From Aliikangiella sp965214955 (GTDB taxonomy: Bacteria; Pseudomonadota; Gammaproteobacteria; Enterobacterales; Kangiellaceae), in the NCBI GenBank assembly GCA_965214955.1, contig CBDCCU010000010.1:186001-250000 (forward strand): DNA of 64,000 nucleotides, in the 5' to 3' direction. Below are positions 1 to 8,978 of the stretch, in pieces. The notes beneath the pieces were generated by a model. The model was given only the letters and a program-made list of their open reading frames with translations. It made no database searches and was not told where the DNA came from. Made by a program: the position numbers and the translations under genes. The stretch's first letter is position 1, and every line of letters begins with the position of its first letter.

Positions 1-407
1 GCTATTTCAGGGAAATTCTTTTCACAATATTCAACCAGTAAATTAATACTTTTTGAGTTTTTACTTGTTACCCTTATCAATGGCTCTGAGCGATTTGATG
101 TTGTTTGTAATTTTAATAACTTCACATCAGTTAAGCGAAGCTTTCTTATTTGCGTTTTTAAACTTTGTCTAAAAGATTTAAGTTGTTGCTGTTGGGCATA
201 ATCTAAATCGACATTTAACACTAATAAAACGCCACCGTTTAAATCTAATCCTAAATCAATAGGATCATCATTAATCAGTTGAGCCCATTGTGGAATATTA
301 TCTTTTTGATGAATAAATAAATTAGGTAGTCCGCTAAGTGCAAAAAATAAAATCAGCAATAACAACAATGCCATTTTAATTTTGCTCGGCTTTTGAGCAT
401 TTTTCAT
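1..407 (-). CDS. SecD-like protein-export membrane protein, N-terminal part
   Basis: The reading frame starts at the ATG at 407 and runs off the window edge, so about 135 N-terminal residues are visible. It opens with a short basic stretch, then one hydrophobic segment (about residues 12-27), then the periplasmic start of SecD with the family motif DLGLDLNGGVLLVLNVD (about residues 52-68; canonical SecD reads LGLDLQGG). SecD works with SecF in the inner membrane to drive late steps of Sec export using the proton gradient. No yajC or tgt is seen upstream, so this may be a second SecD-like copy rather than the core yajC-secD-secF locus. Family assignment rests on the one motif and the topology. 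Confidence 0.7.
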   Translation of the reverse strand, partial: MKNAQKPSKIKMALLLLLILFFALSGLPNLFIHQKDNIPQWAQLINDDPIDLGLDLNGGVLLVLNVDLDYAQQQQLKSFRQSLKTQIRKLRLTDVKLLKLQTTSNRSEPLIRVTSKNSKSINLLVEYCEKNFPEI

Positions 408-528
408 AAGTATACCTGTTCTCTTAAAATTTTTAATTGAAAATCAAACAGGTCAATAAATCCGCAAAGAAACGCGTAAGTAATTCAACCTAGATTGATC
501 AGAAAGATTTAATTTGAGACAGGAAAAA

Positions 529-1017
529 TTAAGAGTAGATTAGTAGCGATTGATAAATAAGATTACTCGACTTCCAGCCGCCAAGCCTATTTTTATTGAA
601 TGAATTGATTGTCAAATACCAAGGCTTTCCAGGATTAAGCGCTTGCCGACCTTGGACAAAAACATCATTGGTATCAAATGGTAATTGCGCATTAATTAGA
701 TCTAAGTCGGGGAGTTGTTGAGCCCTTAAATTAAACTTTGCCGCTTGAGAAATAATATTTGAATAGTGAGACGTTAAATAAAGATCAGAAACTTTATGTT
801 CCTGATTATCCACACTTAAATGGCTTTTATCGAATAAAAAGGAAACTTCAATACTACTATTATTTATCTTATAAGTTGAGACAACACTCGATTTATTTGC
901 AGTTAAAATTAATGCCCCTAACAAAAACAATAATCCACAAGCTAATTGAATCAGCTTGAGTTTAGAATGAGATTTGAAGGGTTGATTAATTAACATTTTT
1001 AGCCAATAAGCTTGCAC
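529..1017 (-). CDS. hypothetical single-pass membrane protein
   Basis: A 162-residue frame opening with GTG; an ATG eight codons in (at 996) is an alternative start, and neither has a clear Shine-Dalgarno sequence. The product has one hydrophobic segment near residues 23-40 (LIQLACGLLFLLGALILTA) followed by a polar domain of about 120 residues, so it is probably anchored in the inner membrane with the domain outside. It lies about 120 bp upstream of the SecD-like gene on the same strand and may be co-transcribed with it. I do not recognise the family. Confidence 0.55.
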   Translation of the reverse strand: MQAYWLKMLINQPFKSHSKLKLIQLACGLLFLLGALILTANKSSVVSTYKINNSSIEVSFLFDKSHLSVDNQEHKVSDLYLTSHYSNIISQAAKFNLRAQQLPDLDLINAQLPFDTNDVFVQGRQALNPGKPWYLTINSFNKNRLGGWKSSNLIYQSLLIYS

Positions 1018-1063
1018 GCTAAAGTCAATATTGGGGCGTTTATAGTTATTTCAAATTTATCCA

Positions 1064-1894
1064 TTATTTTGTATTGCTCGGTTTAATATCTACAATCTCA
1101 CCAGGTTTAGATAAATATTCTAAATTTGAGTCTTTTAAATTTTGCGGCACATTTTTAGGCACATGCACACCTACTGAGCGGCTTGCATTAATCACATTAT
1201 TCATAATTTGTTGCCCCGATTCAGATAGCCCAAACCAATAAGGTACAAAAGCAATATCCGTTTGTTGTGCATTCCAAAAATCTTTGTGTGGCGCATAATG
1301 GGTTGGGTTAGGATCGGCATCGCCCATGTGCATTACGGTGATCTGCTGTTTGCCGCCCACCCGAAAAACAATGTTTTCAACCTCGGCTCTTTGCGGCCAG
1401 CCTGCATGGGGTATTCTTACCGCTTCGACAATTAAGTTGGTGTGATTAAATCGCTTGGCTTGCTGATCTTTTTTCAATGAAACACTCACCACTCTACTGG
1501 CAATTGTTTTAAAGTTTTTATGCGTTTTAATTTGCTCAACCGCTTGATTAGGCGCAAAGAGTTTTACCTTTGAATGCGCAAGCATATATTTGATTGTGTC
1601 ATCGGCACTAAAATGATCGCCATGAGCATGGCTTACAAAAACAGCATCAATATTGTTATAAGGGGCCTCTCCTGCAAATATTTTTTTGCGCATTTTTTCA
1701 GGGACTAATTGATAATGTCCATAGTTATTATGAAAAAAAGGATCAAATAATAACTTTGAACCACCGCTTTCAATCATTACTCCTTCATTGGCTAAATAAT
1801 GGGCTTTACCCGAAAAATCATGGCTTATTGCGCTTGTCGATAGCAAAACGCCAATTAAACCGATAATCATTAATTGAGTCATTTTAATCAGCAT
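1064..1894 (-). CDS. exported metallo-beta-lactamase-fold hydrolase
   Basis: The 276-residue product begins with a signal peptide (hydrophobic residues about 9-22, cleavage probably after SAIS). The metal-binding motif HAHGDHFSADD is at about residues 89-99 and a second metal-ligand motif MHMGDADPN at about 189-197. That is the layout of UlaG-like or NAPE-PLD-like MBL-fold proteins acting on phosphodiesters or lactones, but the substrate cannot be read from the sequence. The start is supported by AGAGG about 9 bases upstream of the ATG at 1894. It is divergent from the prolyl oligopeptidase gene. Confidence 0.8.
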   Translation of the reverse strand: MLIKMTQLMIIGLIGVLLSTSAISHDFSGKAHYLANEGVMIESGGSKLLFDPFFHNNYGHYQLVPEKMRKKIFAGEAPYNNIDAVFVSHAHGDHFSADDTIKYMLAHSKVKLFAPNQAVEQIKTHKNFKTIASRVVSVSLKKDQQAKRFNHTNLIVEAVRIPHAGWPQRAEVENIVFRVGGKQQITVMHMGDADPNPTHYAPHKDFWNAQQTDIAFVPYWFGLSESGQQIMNNVINASRSVGVHVPKNVPQNLKDSNLEYLSKPGEIVDIKPSNTK

Positions 1895-2100
1895 TTGCTT
1901 ACCTCTTTATTCATTTAGCCTTGTAGCTCGTTTTAATATTTCACCCAATTTAACGGTTTTTAACCGATAAACCAAGCTAATATACTTGTTCTATTTCAAG
2001 ATGAATGTTAACGAATGTTAATAGGCGATTATGTTGCATAGGCAAAACCAAATTGCTCTGGTACACTCAACCCCCTGTTTTTTAAGACTAGGAAAATAAC

Positions 2101-4305
2101 ATGATAAAAAAGATCACACCTATTCTTGTAGCAAGCTTGCTTGCCGCATGTTCGGGAGATTCACCAGAGCAAAAAAATGAAACTGCCGCAGTATCAAAAT
2201 CAGAAGCAGCCAAATCTGAAACAGTCCAACCAGCTATGGACAACCAAATTGAACCTGTAAAGTATCCAACCACCAAAAAAGGCAAAGTAGTCGATACTTA
2301 TTTTGAAACTGAAGTTGCCGATCCTTATCGCTGGTTAGAAGATGATCGCAGTTTAGAAACTGGCGAATGGGTTAAAGCACAAAACAAAGTGACTTTTGAT
2401 TATCTCGAAAACATTCCTTATCGCGCTCAGCTAAAAGATCGTTTAGAAGAGTTATGGAACTATGAAAAAGTAGGCTCTCCATTTAAAGAAGGCGACTATA
2501 CCTATTTTTACAAAAACGACGGCTTACAAAATCAATATGTCGTTTGGCGACAAAAAGACGGTGGTGAACCAGAAGTCTTTTTAGATCCCAATAAATTCAG
2601 CGAAGATGGCACGACTTCACTGGCTAGCTTAAGCTTTTCTAAAGATGGCTCAATTGCCGCCTATTCAATCTCTGAAGGCGGAAGCGACTGGCGCAAAATT
2701 ATTATCATTAATGCAGAAACCAAAGAAGTCATGGAAGATGCGTTAGTTGATGTTAAGTTCTCAGGTATTTCTTGGAAAGGTAACGAAGGCTTCTTTTATT
2801 CTAGCTACGATAAGCCAGAAGGAAGCGAGCTTTCGGCTAAAACTGATCAACACAAGCTTTATTACCATAAGCTAGGTCAAGCACAAGCAGAAGATAAAGT
2901 TATTTTTGGTGCAACCGAAGCGCAAAAACGCCGCTATGTATTTGGCGGTGTCACCGAAGATGATCGCTACTTATTAATTTCTGGCGCAGTTTCTACATCG
3001 GGTAACGATCTTTATATTAAAGACTTAACCAAACCAGATAGCCCATTAGTGACTATTTTAGATAACTTCGACTCAGACACTAACGTGATTGAAAGCGAAG
3101 GCTCTAAGCTTTATTTAGTCACCAACCTTAACGCGCCTAATCGTAAAATTGTTACCGTAGATGCGGCAAATCCTGCGCCTGAAAACTGGGTAGACTTTAT
3201 TGCCGAAACCGAAAATGTATTATCTCCTTCAACGGGTGGTGGGTATTTCTTTGCTGAATATATGGTTGATGCTTTATCTAAAGTTTATCAATACGACTAT
3301 GAAGGCAAAAAGGTAAGAGAAATTGAACTTCCAGGCCCTGGTAGCTCAAGTGCAATTGGCGGTAAAAAAGAAGATAAAAACCTTTATTACACTTTCACTA
3401 ACTACAAAACCCCAGGCACTATTTATACCTTCGATGTAGAAAAAGGTGAGTCGAGCGTTTATCGTAAGTCTGGCGCTAAATTTAACAGCGACAACTATGA
3501 ATCACGCCAAGTATTTTATACCTCAAAAGACGGTACAAAAGTACCAATGATTATCACCCATAAAAAAGGCATTAAACTTAACGGTAAAAACCCAACCATT
3601 TTATATGGCTATGGTGGTTTTAACGTAAGCCTAACACCAAGCTTTAGCATTGCTAATGCGGTTTGGATGGAATATGGCGGTGTTTATGCCGTAGCTAACC
3701 TTCGTGGTGGTGGTGAGTATGGTAAAAAATGGCACCAAGCAGGTACTCAATTAAACAAACAAAACGTGTTTGATGACTTTATTGCCGCAGGTGAATATTT
3801 AATTGAAGCTAACTACACCTCAAGCAACTATTTAGCGGTTCGTGGTGGTTCAAATGGTGGTTTATTGGTTGGTGCGGTAATGACTCAACGCCCTGATTTA
3901 ATGAAGGTTGCACTACCAGCAGTAGGTGTTTTAGATATGCTGCGTTACCACACATTTACCGCTGGTGCTGGCTGGGCATATGACTATGGTACTGCCGAGC
4001 AAAGTAAAGAAATGTTTGAATACTTAAAAGGCTACTCGCCCATTCACAATGTGAAAAAAGGCGTTCAATACCCAGCCACAATGGTTACCACTGGCGACCA
4101 TGATGATCGCGTTGTTCCTGCTCACTCATTTAAGTTTGCGGCCGAACTGCAAGATAAACAAGCGGGTAATGCACCAACCTTAATTCGCATTGAAACCAAT
4201 GCAGGTCATGGTGCGGGAACACCGGTTTCAAAAACCATTGAACAATATGCCGACATTTATGGTTTTACCTTGTTCAATATGGGTGTTGAGTCAATTTCAA
4301 ACTAA
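2101..4305 (+). CDS. prolyl oligopeptidase family serine peptidase (S9A), lipoprotein
   Basis: The 734-residue product starts with a lipoprotein signal: LLAACSG has a lipobox cysteine at residue 17, so the enzyme is probably tethered in the periplasm. A low-complexity linker is followed by the seven-bladed beta-propeller, starting near residue 55 (YPTTKKGKVVDTYFETEVADPYRWLE), and then the C-terminal alpha/beta-hydrolase domain. The triad can be placed: Ser584 in RGGSNGG, an Asp in GDHDDRV (about 668-669) and His703 in NAGHGAG. Length fits the S9A family, which cleaves short peptides after proline. AGGAAA precedes the ATG. An 11-bp-stem terminator follows. Confidence 0.93.
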   Translation: MIKKITPILVASLLAACSGDSPEQKNETAAVSKSEAAKSETVQPAMDNQIEPVKYPTTKKGKVVDTYFETEVADPYRWLEDDRSLETGEWVKAQNKVTFDYLENIPYRAQLKDRLEELWNYEKVGSPFKEGDYTYFYKNDGLQNQYVVWRQKDGGEPEVFLDPNKFSEDGTTSLASLSFSKDGSIAAYSISEGGSDWRKIIIINAETKEVMEDALVDVKFSGISWKGNEGFFYSSYDKPEGSELSAKTDQHKLYYHKLGQAQAEDKVIFGATEAQKRRYVFGGVTEDDRYLLISGAVSTSGNDLYIKDLTKPDSPLVTILDNFDSDTNVIESEGSKLYLVTNLNAPNRKIVTVDAANPAPENWVDFIAETENVLSPSTGGGYFFAEYMVDALSKVYQYDYEGKKVREIELPGPGSSSAIGGKKEDKNLYYTFTNYKTPGTIYTFDVEKGESSVYRKSGAKFNSDNYESRQVFYTSKDGTKVPMIITHKKGIKLNGKNPTILYGYGGFNVSLTPSFSIANAVWMEYGGVYAVANLRGGGEYGKKWHQAGTQLNKQNVFDDFIAAGEYLIEANYTSSNYLAVRGGSNGGLLVGAVMTQRPDLMKVALPAVGVLDMLRYHTFTAGAGWAYDYGTAEQSKEMFEYLKGYSPIHNVKKGVQYPATMVTTGDHDDRVVPAHSFKFAAELQDKQAGNAPTLIRIETNAGHGAGTPVSKTIEQYADIYGFTLFNMGVESISN

Positions 4306-4331
4306 TTGAAACCGATAAAACTATCCACAAT

Positions 4332-4359
4332 AAAAAAGCGACGTTAATGTCGCTTTTTT
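4332..4359. terminator. bidirectional rho-independent terminator
   Basis: A perfect 11-bp stem AAAAAAGCGAC / GTCGCTTTTTT closes the 6-base loop GTTAAT. The A-run and T-run flank the GC part on both sides, so it can stop transcription of the peptidase gene on the plus strand and of the convergent gene ending at 4416. Confidence 0.9.
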
Positions 4360-4415
4360 ATTGGCTTAAGATTGCTGCTTTAAATAAGAAAATCACTTTA
4401 AATAAGACTGTCATT

Positions 4416-5030
4416 TTAAATATCGAGCGAGTCAAACTCATAAATATTTTCAAGCAATAAATATAAACTCTGCTCCACTTCAACCCGCGAACCTGATTTA
4501 GATAATTGACGAATAGAGTCAACAATTGCCACCCACCAACGCATATGTGAAGCACTTAGTTGTGCCGCAACAGGGATCATATCTCGCGCAAGCTCTATTG
4601 AATCTATCGACTCTTTTTTAAGTGATGTCATGGCTCTTAAATTTAACCGATTAGCTTTAAGCTCTTTCATAAAGTGACTAATAATGGGTTTGTCTTCTTC
4701 AAGTATTTTGCTATCGGTTGGCTCAGTATTCGGTGGCAGGTAAGCAATATCCACATGAGATAATAATCCGCGTAAAACACCGCGCAACGACAACCACAAC
4801 TCTTGTTTTCTGGCTCTTTCACGCGAGGCTTGAATAAGGGTTAATAGCCCCACTAAGAAAAAACCTTCTAAACAAAAACCAATAAATTCAGGTACTAAAT
4901 TATCGTGGAAAGGCCCTGTGGCTGGCACATACATAAAATAAAAATAAAGCCCCAACCCCGAACTACCAAACAGCACCATTGGAGCAATAAGCAGCATACG
5001 CGAACTGGTCATTTTGGTTTTAGCTTTCAT
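4416..5030 (-). CDS. hypothetical two-TM membrane protein
   Basis: I choose the ATG at 5030 rather than an upstream one at 5069 because GAGGTG lies six bases before it; the product is 204 residues. It overlaps the 3' end of the upstream gene by 11 bp, so the two are translationally coupled. Two hydrophobic segments (LLIAPMVLFGSSGLGLYFYF and FCLEGFFLVGLLTLI) lie near the N-terminus, followed by a helical cytoplasmic domain rich in Leu, Glu and Lys. Not recognised; probably an inner-membrane partner of the 194-residue upstream protein. Confidence 0.7.
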   Translation of the reverse strand: MKAKTKMTSSRMLLIAPMVLFGSSGLGLYFYFMYVPATGPFHDNLVPEFIGFCLEGFFLVGLLTLIQASRERARKQELWLSLRGVLRGLLSHVDIAYLPPNTEPTDSKILEEDKPIISHFMKELKANRLNLRAMTSLKKESIDSIELARDMIPVAAQLSASHMRWWVAIVDSIRQLSKSGSRVEVEQSLYLLLENIYEFDSLDI

Positions 5031-5604
5031 TCGACACCTCATTATTGGCATCTTTATCGTTTTCGCCATTAGCCAGTGCTAATATCACTTTGGCAATTTT
5101 ATTAGCTTCTTTAACCGATAAATCGAGAGGAATGTTTTGCACATAAACTGTGCGATCTTCACGCAGTGGAATAGAAAAAATATCACTCGCTTTATCAGAA
5201 GTTGCCAAGGTAATTTCTTCGAGCGCTTTTTCTTCAAAAGAAACTTCTTTATCTGACATTTTGTAGCGTTTTTCTTTGCGAATAGTATCGCCACCAATAG
5301 AATAAAAAGACTTAGGATTATCAAGCCAAGCAAAATAATCCACTAAAGCCGCCTTTAAACGCTTATTGTAAAGTTCTAAAACCTCTGGGCGAATACTACT
5401 GTCATGCAATTTATGAAAACGCGCACAAAGTTTATCTACATCAATCTTTTTTAAATCGCTTTTTTCATCCTCAGTCATTTCAGACTGCAAATTTTCAACC
5501 GCATTTAAACGGCTTTTCGCCACCGCAGGATTAAGGAGCCCTTCGATAGTAGACTGGCGTAAAAAGTTAACCAGCATGCTAAGTTGATAGTCTTCTGATG
5601 ACAT
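5020..5604 (-). CDS. hypothetical soluble protein, coupled to downstream membrane protein
   Basis: A 194-residue, charged, mostly helical protein without signal peptide or membrane segment. Its stop codon lies inside the start region of the two-TM gene, an 11-bp overlap that suggests a shared mRNA and possibly a complex. The tail after about residue 165 (NKIAKVILALANGENDKDA) is strongly acidic. No family recognised. Confidence 0.65.
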   Translation of the reverse strand: MSSEDYQLSMLVNFLRQSTIEGLLNPAVAKSRLNAVENLQSEMTEDEKSDLKKIDVDKLCARFHKLHDSSIRPEVLELYNKRLKAALVDYFAWLDNPKSFYSIGGDTIRKEKRYKMSDKEVSFEEKALEEITLATSDKASDIFSIPLREDRTVYVQNIPLDLSVKEANKIAKVILALANGENDKDANNEVSNES

Positions 5605-5681
5605 AGGTGTCTCTAATTGTCCGCTTTATAAGGTATATGAAGAATAATACCCTGATAATTTGATAATACCAATATTGACCG

Positions 5682-5966
5682 CTAAAACAGTTTATCCGCC
5701 GTCTTTTTTAACTCTGCCTCTGGCAAAAATTGATCGGCAATTACTAAAATAGAATTAATATTATTTTTAAGCTTATCGAGTGCTATTTCATTAGGACTAA
5801 CGGCGGTTTGTAATAAATGCAATGCCATATCAGCCAGCAAAACTCTTTGCTTATCAAGCCAGTCAGGATCACCTTTTTTAGCTGTTAAGCTTAAATAATA
5901 AGATTCCACTTGAGCGTGGAGATCCCAGCTAGTATCTATAATTTGTTGTCGATTGAGTGTTTTCAT
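5682..5966 (-). CDS. hypothetical small helical protein
   Basis: A 94-residue frame starting MKTLNRQQIIDTSWDL, all-helical in appearance, with no signal, membrane segment or metal motif. It lies about 77 bp upstream of the 194-residue gene on the same strand and may head the same operon. AAGGATAA lies a few bases before the ATG at 5966. Not recognised. Confidence 0.6.
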   Translation of the reverse strand: MKTLNRQQIIDTSWDLHAQVESYYLSLTAKKGDPDWLDKQRVLLADMALHLLQTAVSPNEIALDKLKNNINSILVIADQFLPEAELKKTADKLF

Positions 5967-6117
5967 TATTATCCTTTTAGAATCTGTTGCTCTTCAAACA
6001 TTAATATTCCTAGCAATATCCTGTATATTCACGCATATTCATCTGGCATTCAACGCATGACTTATCAAGAATAACGCCAAATACAAACCCACACCTTTAA
6101 TGAATTAGGAGTAAATA

Positions 6118-6488
6118 ATGAAATTTGGCCTCTTTATAAGAAACTGCCGAGATAAGCTAGAATGGACTCAACCAGAAGCCGCTTTAAAGATACAAATTGA
6201 GCAATCTTACTTATCAAAGCTCGAAACAGGTAAGTCTTATCCATCCGAAGAAGTCTTTGATAAGCCTGTAGAAGTGTATCAGATAAACACCGAAAGTCTT
6301 TTTGATAAAGAGTACGATGATATACCTGAAACAGTGCAATCATTGCAAAACAAAAAACATTGTTAAAAAGGCTCAGCCAAATAGACAAAATAAGTAATGT
6401 TGATAAAGGCAATGCCTATGTTAAATCTATATTAATGTTTATTTTTGATCGGTTAGCTTGTTTTTATATTAGTCGGCGTTGGAATTGA
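6118..6488 (+). pseudogene. decayed Xre-type HTH / membrane-tail gene
   Basis: The intact 5' part (6118-6366, 82 codons) gives MKFGLFIRNCRDKLEWTQPE, a close paralogue of the intact gene at 12209-12643. The HTH region (WTQPEAALKIQIEQSYLSKLETGKSYPS) is preserved. The frame ends early, but the typical C-terminal membrane tail is still readable in another frame at 6435-6488 as LMFIFDRLACFYISRRWN followed by TGA. The gene has thus lost its linker and first membrane helix by indels. The upstream leader (AAGAATAACGC and an AGGAG-type SD) also matches that of the intact copy. An 82-residue truncated repressor could still be made. Confidence 0.75.
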
Positions 6489-6718
6489 GTATTTAATGAG
6501 TTTAAAAAAATAAGCATTATTGTAGGTAGTATTTAATTCCTTAAAGCTTTCAGTAATGCTTATTAGGAAGAATGGCTTTACTTAACCAATAACAAAATCA
6601 GACAGTCACCGAAATTCTTGAACTCAATAAGCGAAAACAGAAAAGCAGGTAAGAGATTGTTTATTGTTCGTGTGGGTGATTGTGGGTATAGTGGCTGTCT
6701 GGAATTAATTTAAATAAA

Positions 6719-7024
6719 ATGCGAAAAGCCAGTGATGCGCGTAAACAGGAGATTGCTGATCACAAAAAGTTTGTTCATATCATGTACGGTAACAAAGATG
6801 GGCTTAGTGATGAATTGCGTGTTGATTTACTTAAAACGAAACTTAATAATTTATCTGACTTGGAAATTGAAAAACTTAAACTCTAAACGGACATGGAGAA
6901 ACAAAAACTCCAGCAACAGTGTCTGGATCACCAAGCAGATTTACAAAAGGAGTTATTAAAATATAGAGAGGAACTTCCTCATGAACGTATTAGATTGCAG
7001 GCTGAATTGAATAAATCCAAATAG
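6719..7024 (+). pseudogene. coiled-coil protein gene interrupted by one stop codon
   Basis: Reading from the ATG at 6719 gives 55 codons (MRKASDARKQEIADHKKFVH...LEIEKLKL), one TAA at 6884, then in the same frame 45 more codons (DMEKQKLQQQCLDHQADLQK...) to TAG at 7022. A homologous remnant at 32735-32906 has a serine codon (AGC) where this copy has TAA, which supports one original gene. The product would be a charged coiled coil of about 101 residues. The 230 bp before it (6489-6718) hold nothing else I can recognise. Confidence 0.55.
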
Positions 7025-7067
7025 TAGAGTTAGATCAACCTAACATTTACGTTGGAACTATAGGCAT

Positions 7068-8378
7068 TTAATATTCGTCTGTTAAATACGTAACATCATC
7101 TGATTTTGTGTACGCCTTGTGAGCAAGTGCAAGGTTTGCTTTTTTTAGAATAGTAAAGACCAAGTTGTGTTTTCTATCATAATTACAAGGGCAATCGTTT
7201 TTATTTGGCTTTCTTCTTAATAAATTGCCGTTAATTTCATAATGCCATCCATCATCAAGTTGAACATAATTAAGTTTTGTTCCTTGGTACTTTACAGTTA
7301 AACCTCCGACACAAAAAAGGTTTTCTTCAACTCGATGTATTTGCGCCCCTTTTAAATACAAAGGTTGGTCATGGAATGGTGGAAGTCTAAGTAAACCATC
7401 ACACTCTACAGTAACCCTAGCCCCTAATGGTAATAAGTTGACCAATTCATTTAAGGCGTTTGGTGCATCGATACTGGTATGAAAAAGAAAACTATCAGGG
7501 CACCGAAAAATGGTGTTATTAATGAAATCTTCATTTTTAATAGCATGTTGTTGATTATAAAAAGCAATATTTGGAGAATTTATTTTCGTAAATTTAAAGT
7601 CATATTCAGGTATATCCAAAGAACGTTTATAGAAAAAATTTGTTATTTCTCCGTTACCTTTAACTTCTTCAAATGGTGTAGATAATAATATGTTGTAGAT
7701 TTTATCTTCATGCCTGTTAGGGAATAGGCTCTCTACAGAGTGGTTAGCGGAGTGCTCTGTCAAAACTGACGACTTAACTTTTAATGTTTCAACAATAGCA
7801 TTTAAAGGAATTTGATCGCATGAGCCAATCATTACGCCAGATTGCTTGATGTACCTAGGAGAAAAATCAGAGAAGCCTAACTTATGAAGATCGTGAAAGT
7901 CCACATTGTTTTCAGTGAGTTTATCTTTGGAAATTATATACAAATAACCATTCTCTTGGCTTTGTTCGTAGGCTCCACGGTTGGTTACACAACAAACCCC
8001 TAGTTCATAGCAATCTTCAGTTATAACTAGTTCTTTTTTACCAATATAATTGTGCGAAGCAAACCAAGTGGCTACAGTAGGATCTTTTGACGCATCGATA
8101 TAAAAAGAACGCCAACCGTAATGCTGTAGTAAGGCATTAGATTCGTCGAAAGTAAGGGTTCTGTCACTATCAGGCCCGAACATACATAACATTACCTCAT
8201 CACAGTAATGCCACCACTTCTGCATTGATGGAGGGTGACAGCCTAAGCGAGAAAATGAAGAAACAATAGAAATTTTCCCATCTTTTTCATGGTGTTTAGT
8301 CTGGCCTCTAAATAAATAACTATCATCATATTTTGACAGTATATTTTTTAATTCTTCAATAGAGTTAATTGTTTTCAT
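7068..8378 (-). CDS. FRG-domain protein, candidate defence or toxin effector
   Basis: The start is taken at 8378 because this ATG forms a classic ATGA overlap with the stop of the small upstream gene; an ATG at 8393 is possible. The 436-residue product opens with an FRG domain (PF08867 type): YLFRGQ at 21-26 and LLQHYGWRSFYIDASKDPTV at about 83-102, matching the family pattern LQHYG-x-D-x3-P-x2-A. The remaining roughly 300 residues contain paired cysteines late in the protein (DCPCNYDRKH) and are not recognised. FRG proteins are common in accessory and defence islands, with biochemical role uncertain. It is read in the same direction as the IS that ends 31 bp upstream of the operon. Confidence 0.75.
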   Translation of the reverse strand: MKTINSIEELKNILSKYDDSYLFRGQTKHHEKDGKISIVSSFSRLGCHPPSMQKWWHYCDEVMLCMFGPDSDRTLTFDESNALLQHYGWRSFYIDASKDPTVATWFASHNYIGKKELVITEDCYELGVCCVTNRGAYEQSQENGYLYIISKDKLTENNVDFHDLHKLGFSDFSPRYIKQSGVMIGSCDQIPLNAIVETLKVKSSVLTEHSANHSVESLFPNRHEDKIYNILLSTPFEEVKGNGEITNFFYKRSLDIPEYDFKFTKINSPNIAFYNQQHAIKNEDFINNTIFRCPDSFLFHTSIDAPNALNELVNLLPLGARVTVECDGLLRLPPFHDQPLYLKGAQIHRVEENLFCVGGLTVKYQGTKLNYVQLDDGWHYEINGNLLRRKPNKNDCPCNYDRKHNLVFTILKKANLALAHKAYTKSDDVTYLTDEY

Positions 8379-8593
8379 ATTTGACTTAACCAAGCAGGCT
8401 TATTTTTCCCCTTAAACTTCACATCATCAATGTAGAAAATGCCTTCTTTCTTTTTCGATATAACCTTGTTTTCATTTGGATGTTTATAAGCCTGATATTG
8501 ATCTTCGATGATTTCAGGCACGAACTTCATACCATCAGCCCAATCAACTAAGTTTTTAACGCGCATAATTTCTTGGACTAATTGCTTGTCCAA
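8375..8593 (-). CDS. small protein, first gene of FRG operon
   Basis: A 72-residue frame starting with TTG at 8593, supported by AAGGA just upstream. It ends in an ATGA overlap with the FRG-domain gene, so the two are almost certainly co-translated. The product is basic and polar, with no membrane segment. By position it could be an antitoxin or immunity partner, but the sequence alone does not show this. The IS copy begins only about 30 bp upstream, leaving no room for the original promoter. Confidence 0.55.
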   Translation of the reverse strand: MDKQLVQEIMRVKNLVDWADGMKFVPEIIEDQYQAYKHPNENKVISKKKEGIFYIDDVKFKGKNKPAWLSQI

Positions 8594-8738
8594 TTTTCCT
8601 TGCTCAAAAAGATGATAAGGACATATATGGTCACTCCCTCTAAATCAATAGTATAGAGTTTTTAATTCTGTTTTTTCGTCAATTCATCATGTTAATTAAT
8701 TTTAAAACTTCTCGATTTAGCGCTGAAAAAATAACGGT

Positions 8739-8924
8739 TTTATGACATATATCCGGCGTCTTTGTGGCAGTTTTTTATATTGGTAACTGCCGCGCCTTCT
8801 TGAGCTCCAAAAGAAGTCTTATTTGCCTTTGCACCCAAAATGCCTATTATGGCAGCTGTCCTACTGAGGTTCCAAATAAGACGAGTCGTTTAACTCATCA
8901 GTGCTAATGACCGTTTAACTTTTA
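8739..8924 (-). ncRNA. predicted bridge RNA (seekRNA) of IS copy A
   Basis: This is the reverse complement of the region described at 31100-31285 in copy B and shows the same two guide-bearing stem-loops: the target loop at about 8816-8882 and the donor loop at about 8746-8804. It lies downstream of the transposase stop, the position reported for IS1111-group elements. Boundaries are approximate. Confidence 0.75.
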
Positions 8925-8978
8925 AATTAATTTCCTTTATGCCGATTAATGGGTTGAATCATTTTTATTACCTTTGCC

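Noticed and set aside
529..1017. Overlapping plus-strand ORF at 759-959
   Set aside because: It is antisense to a longer frame, has no SD and low-complexity Tyr-rich sequence; a shadow.
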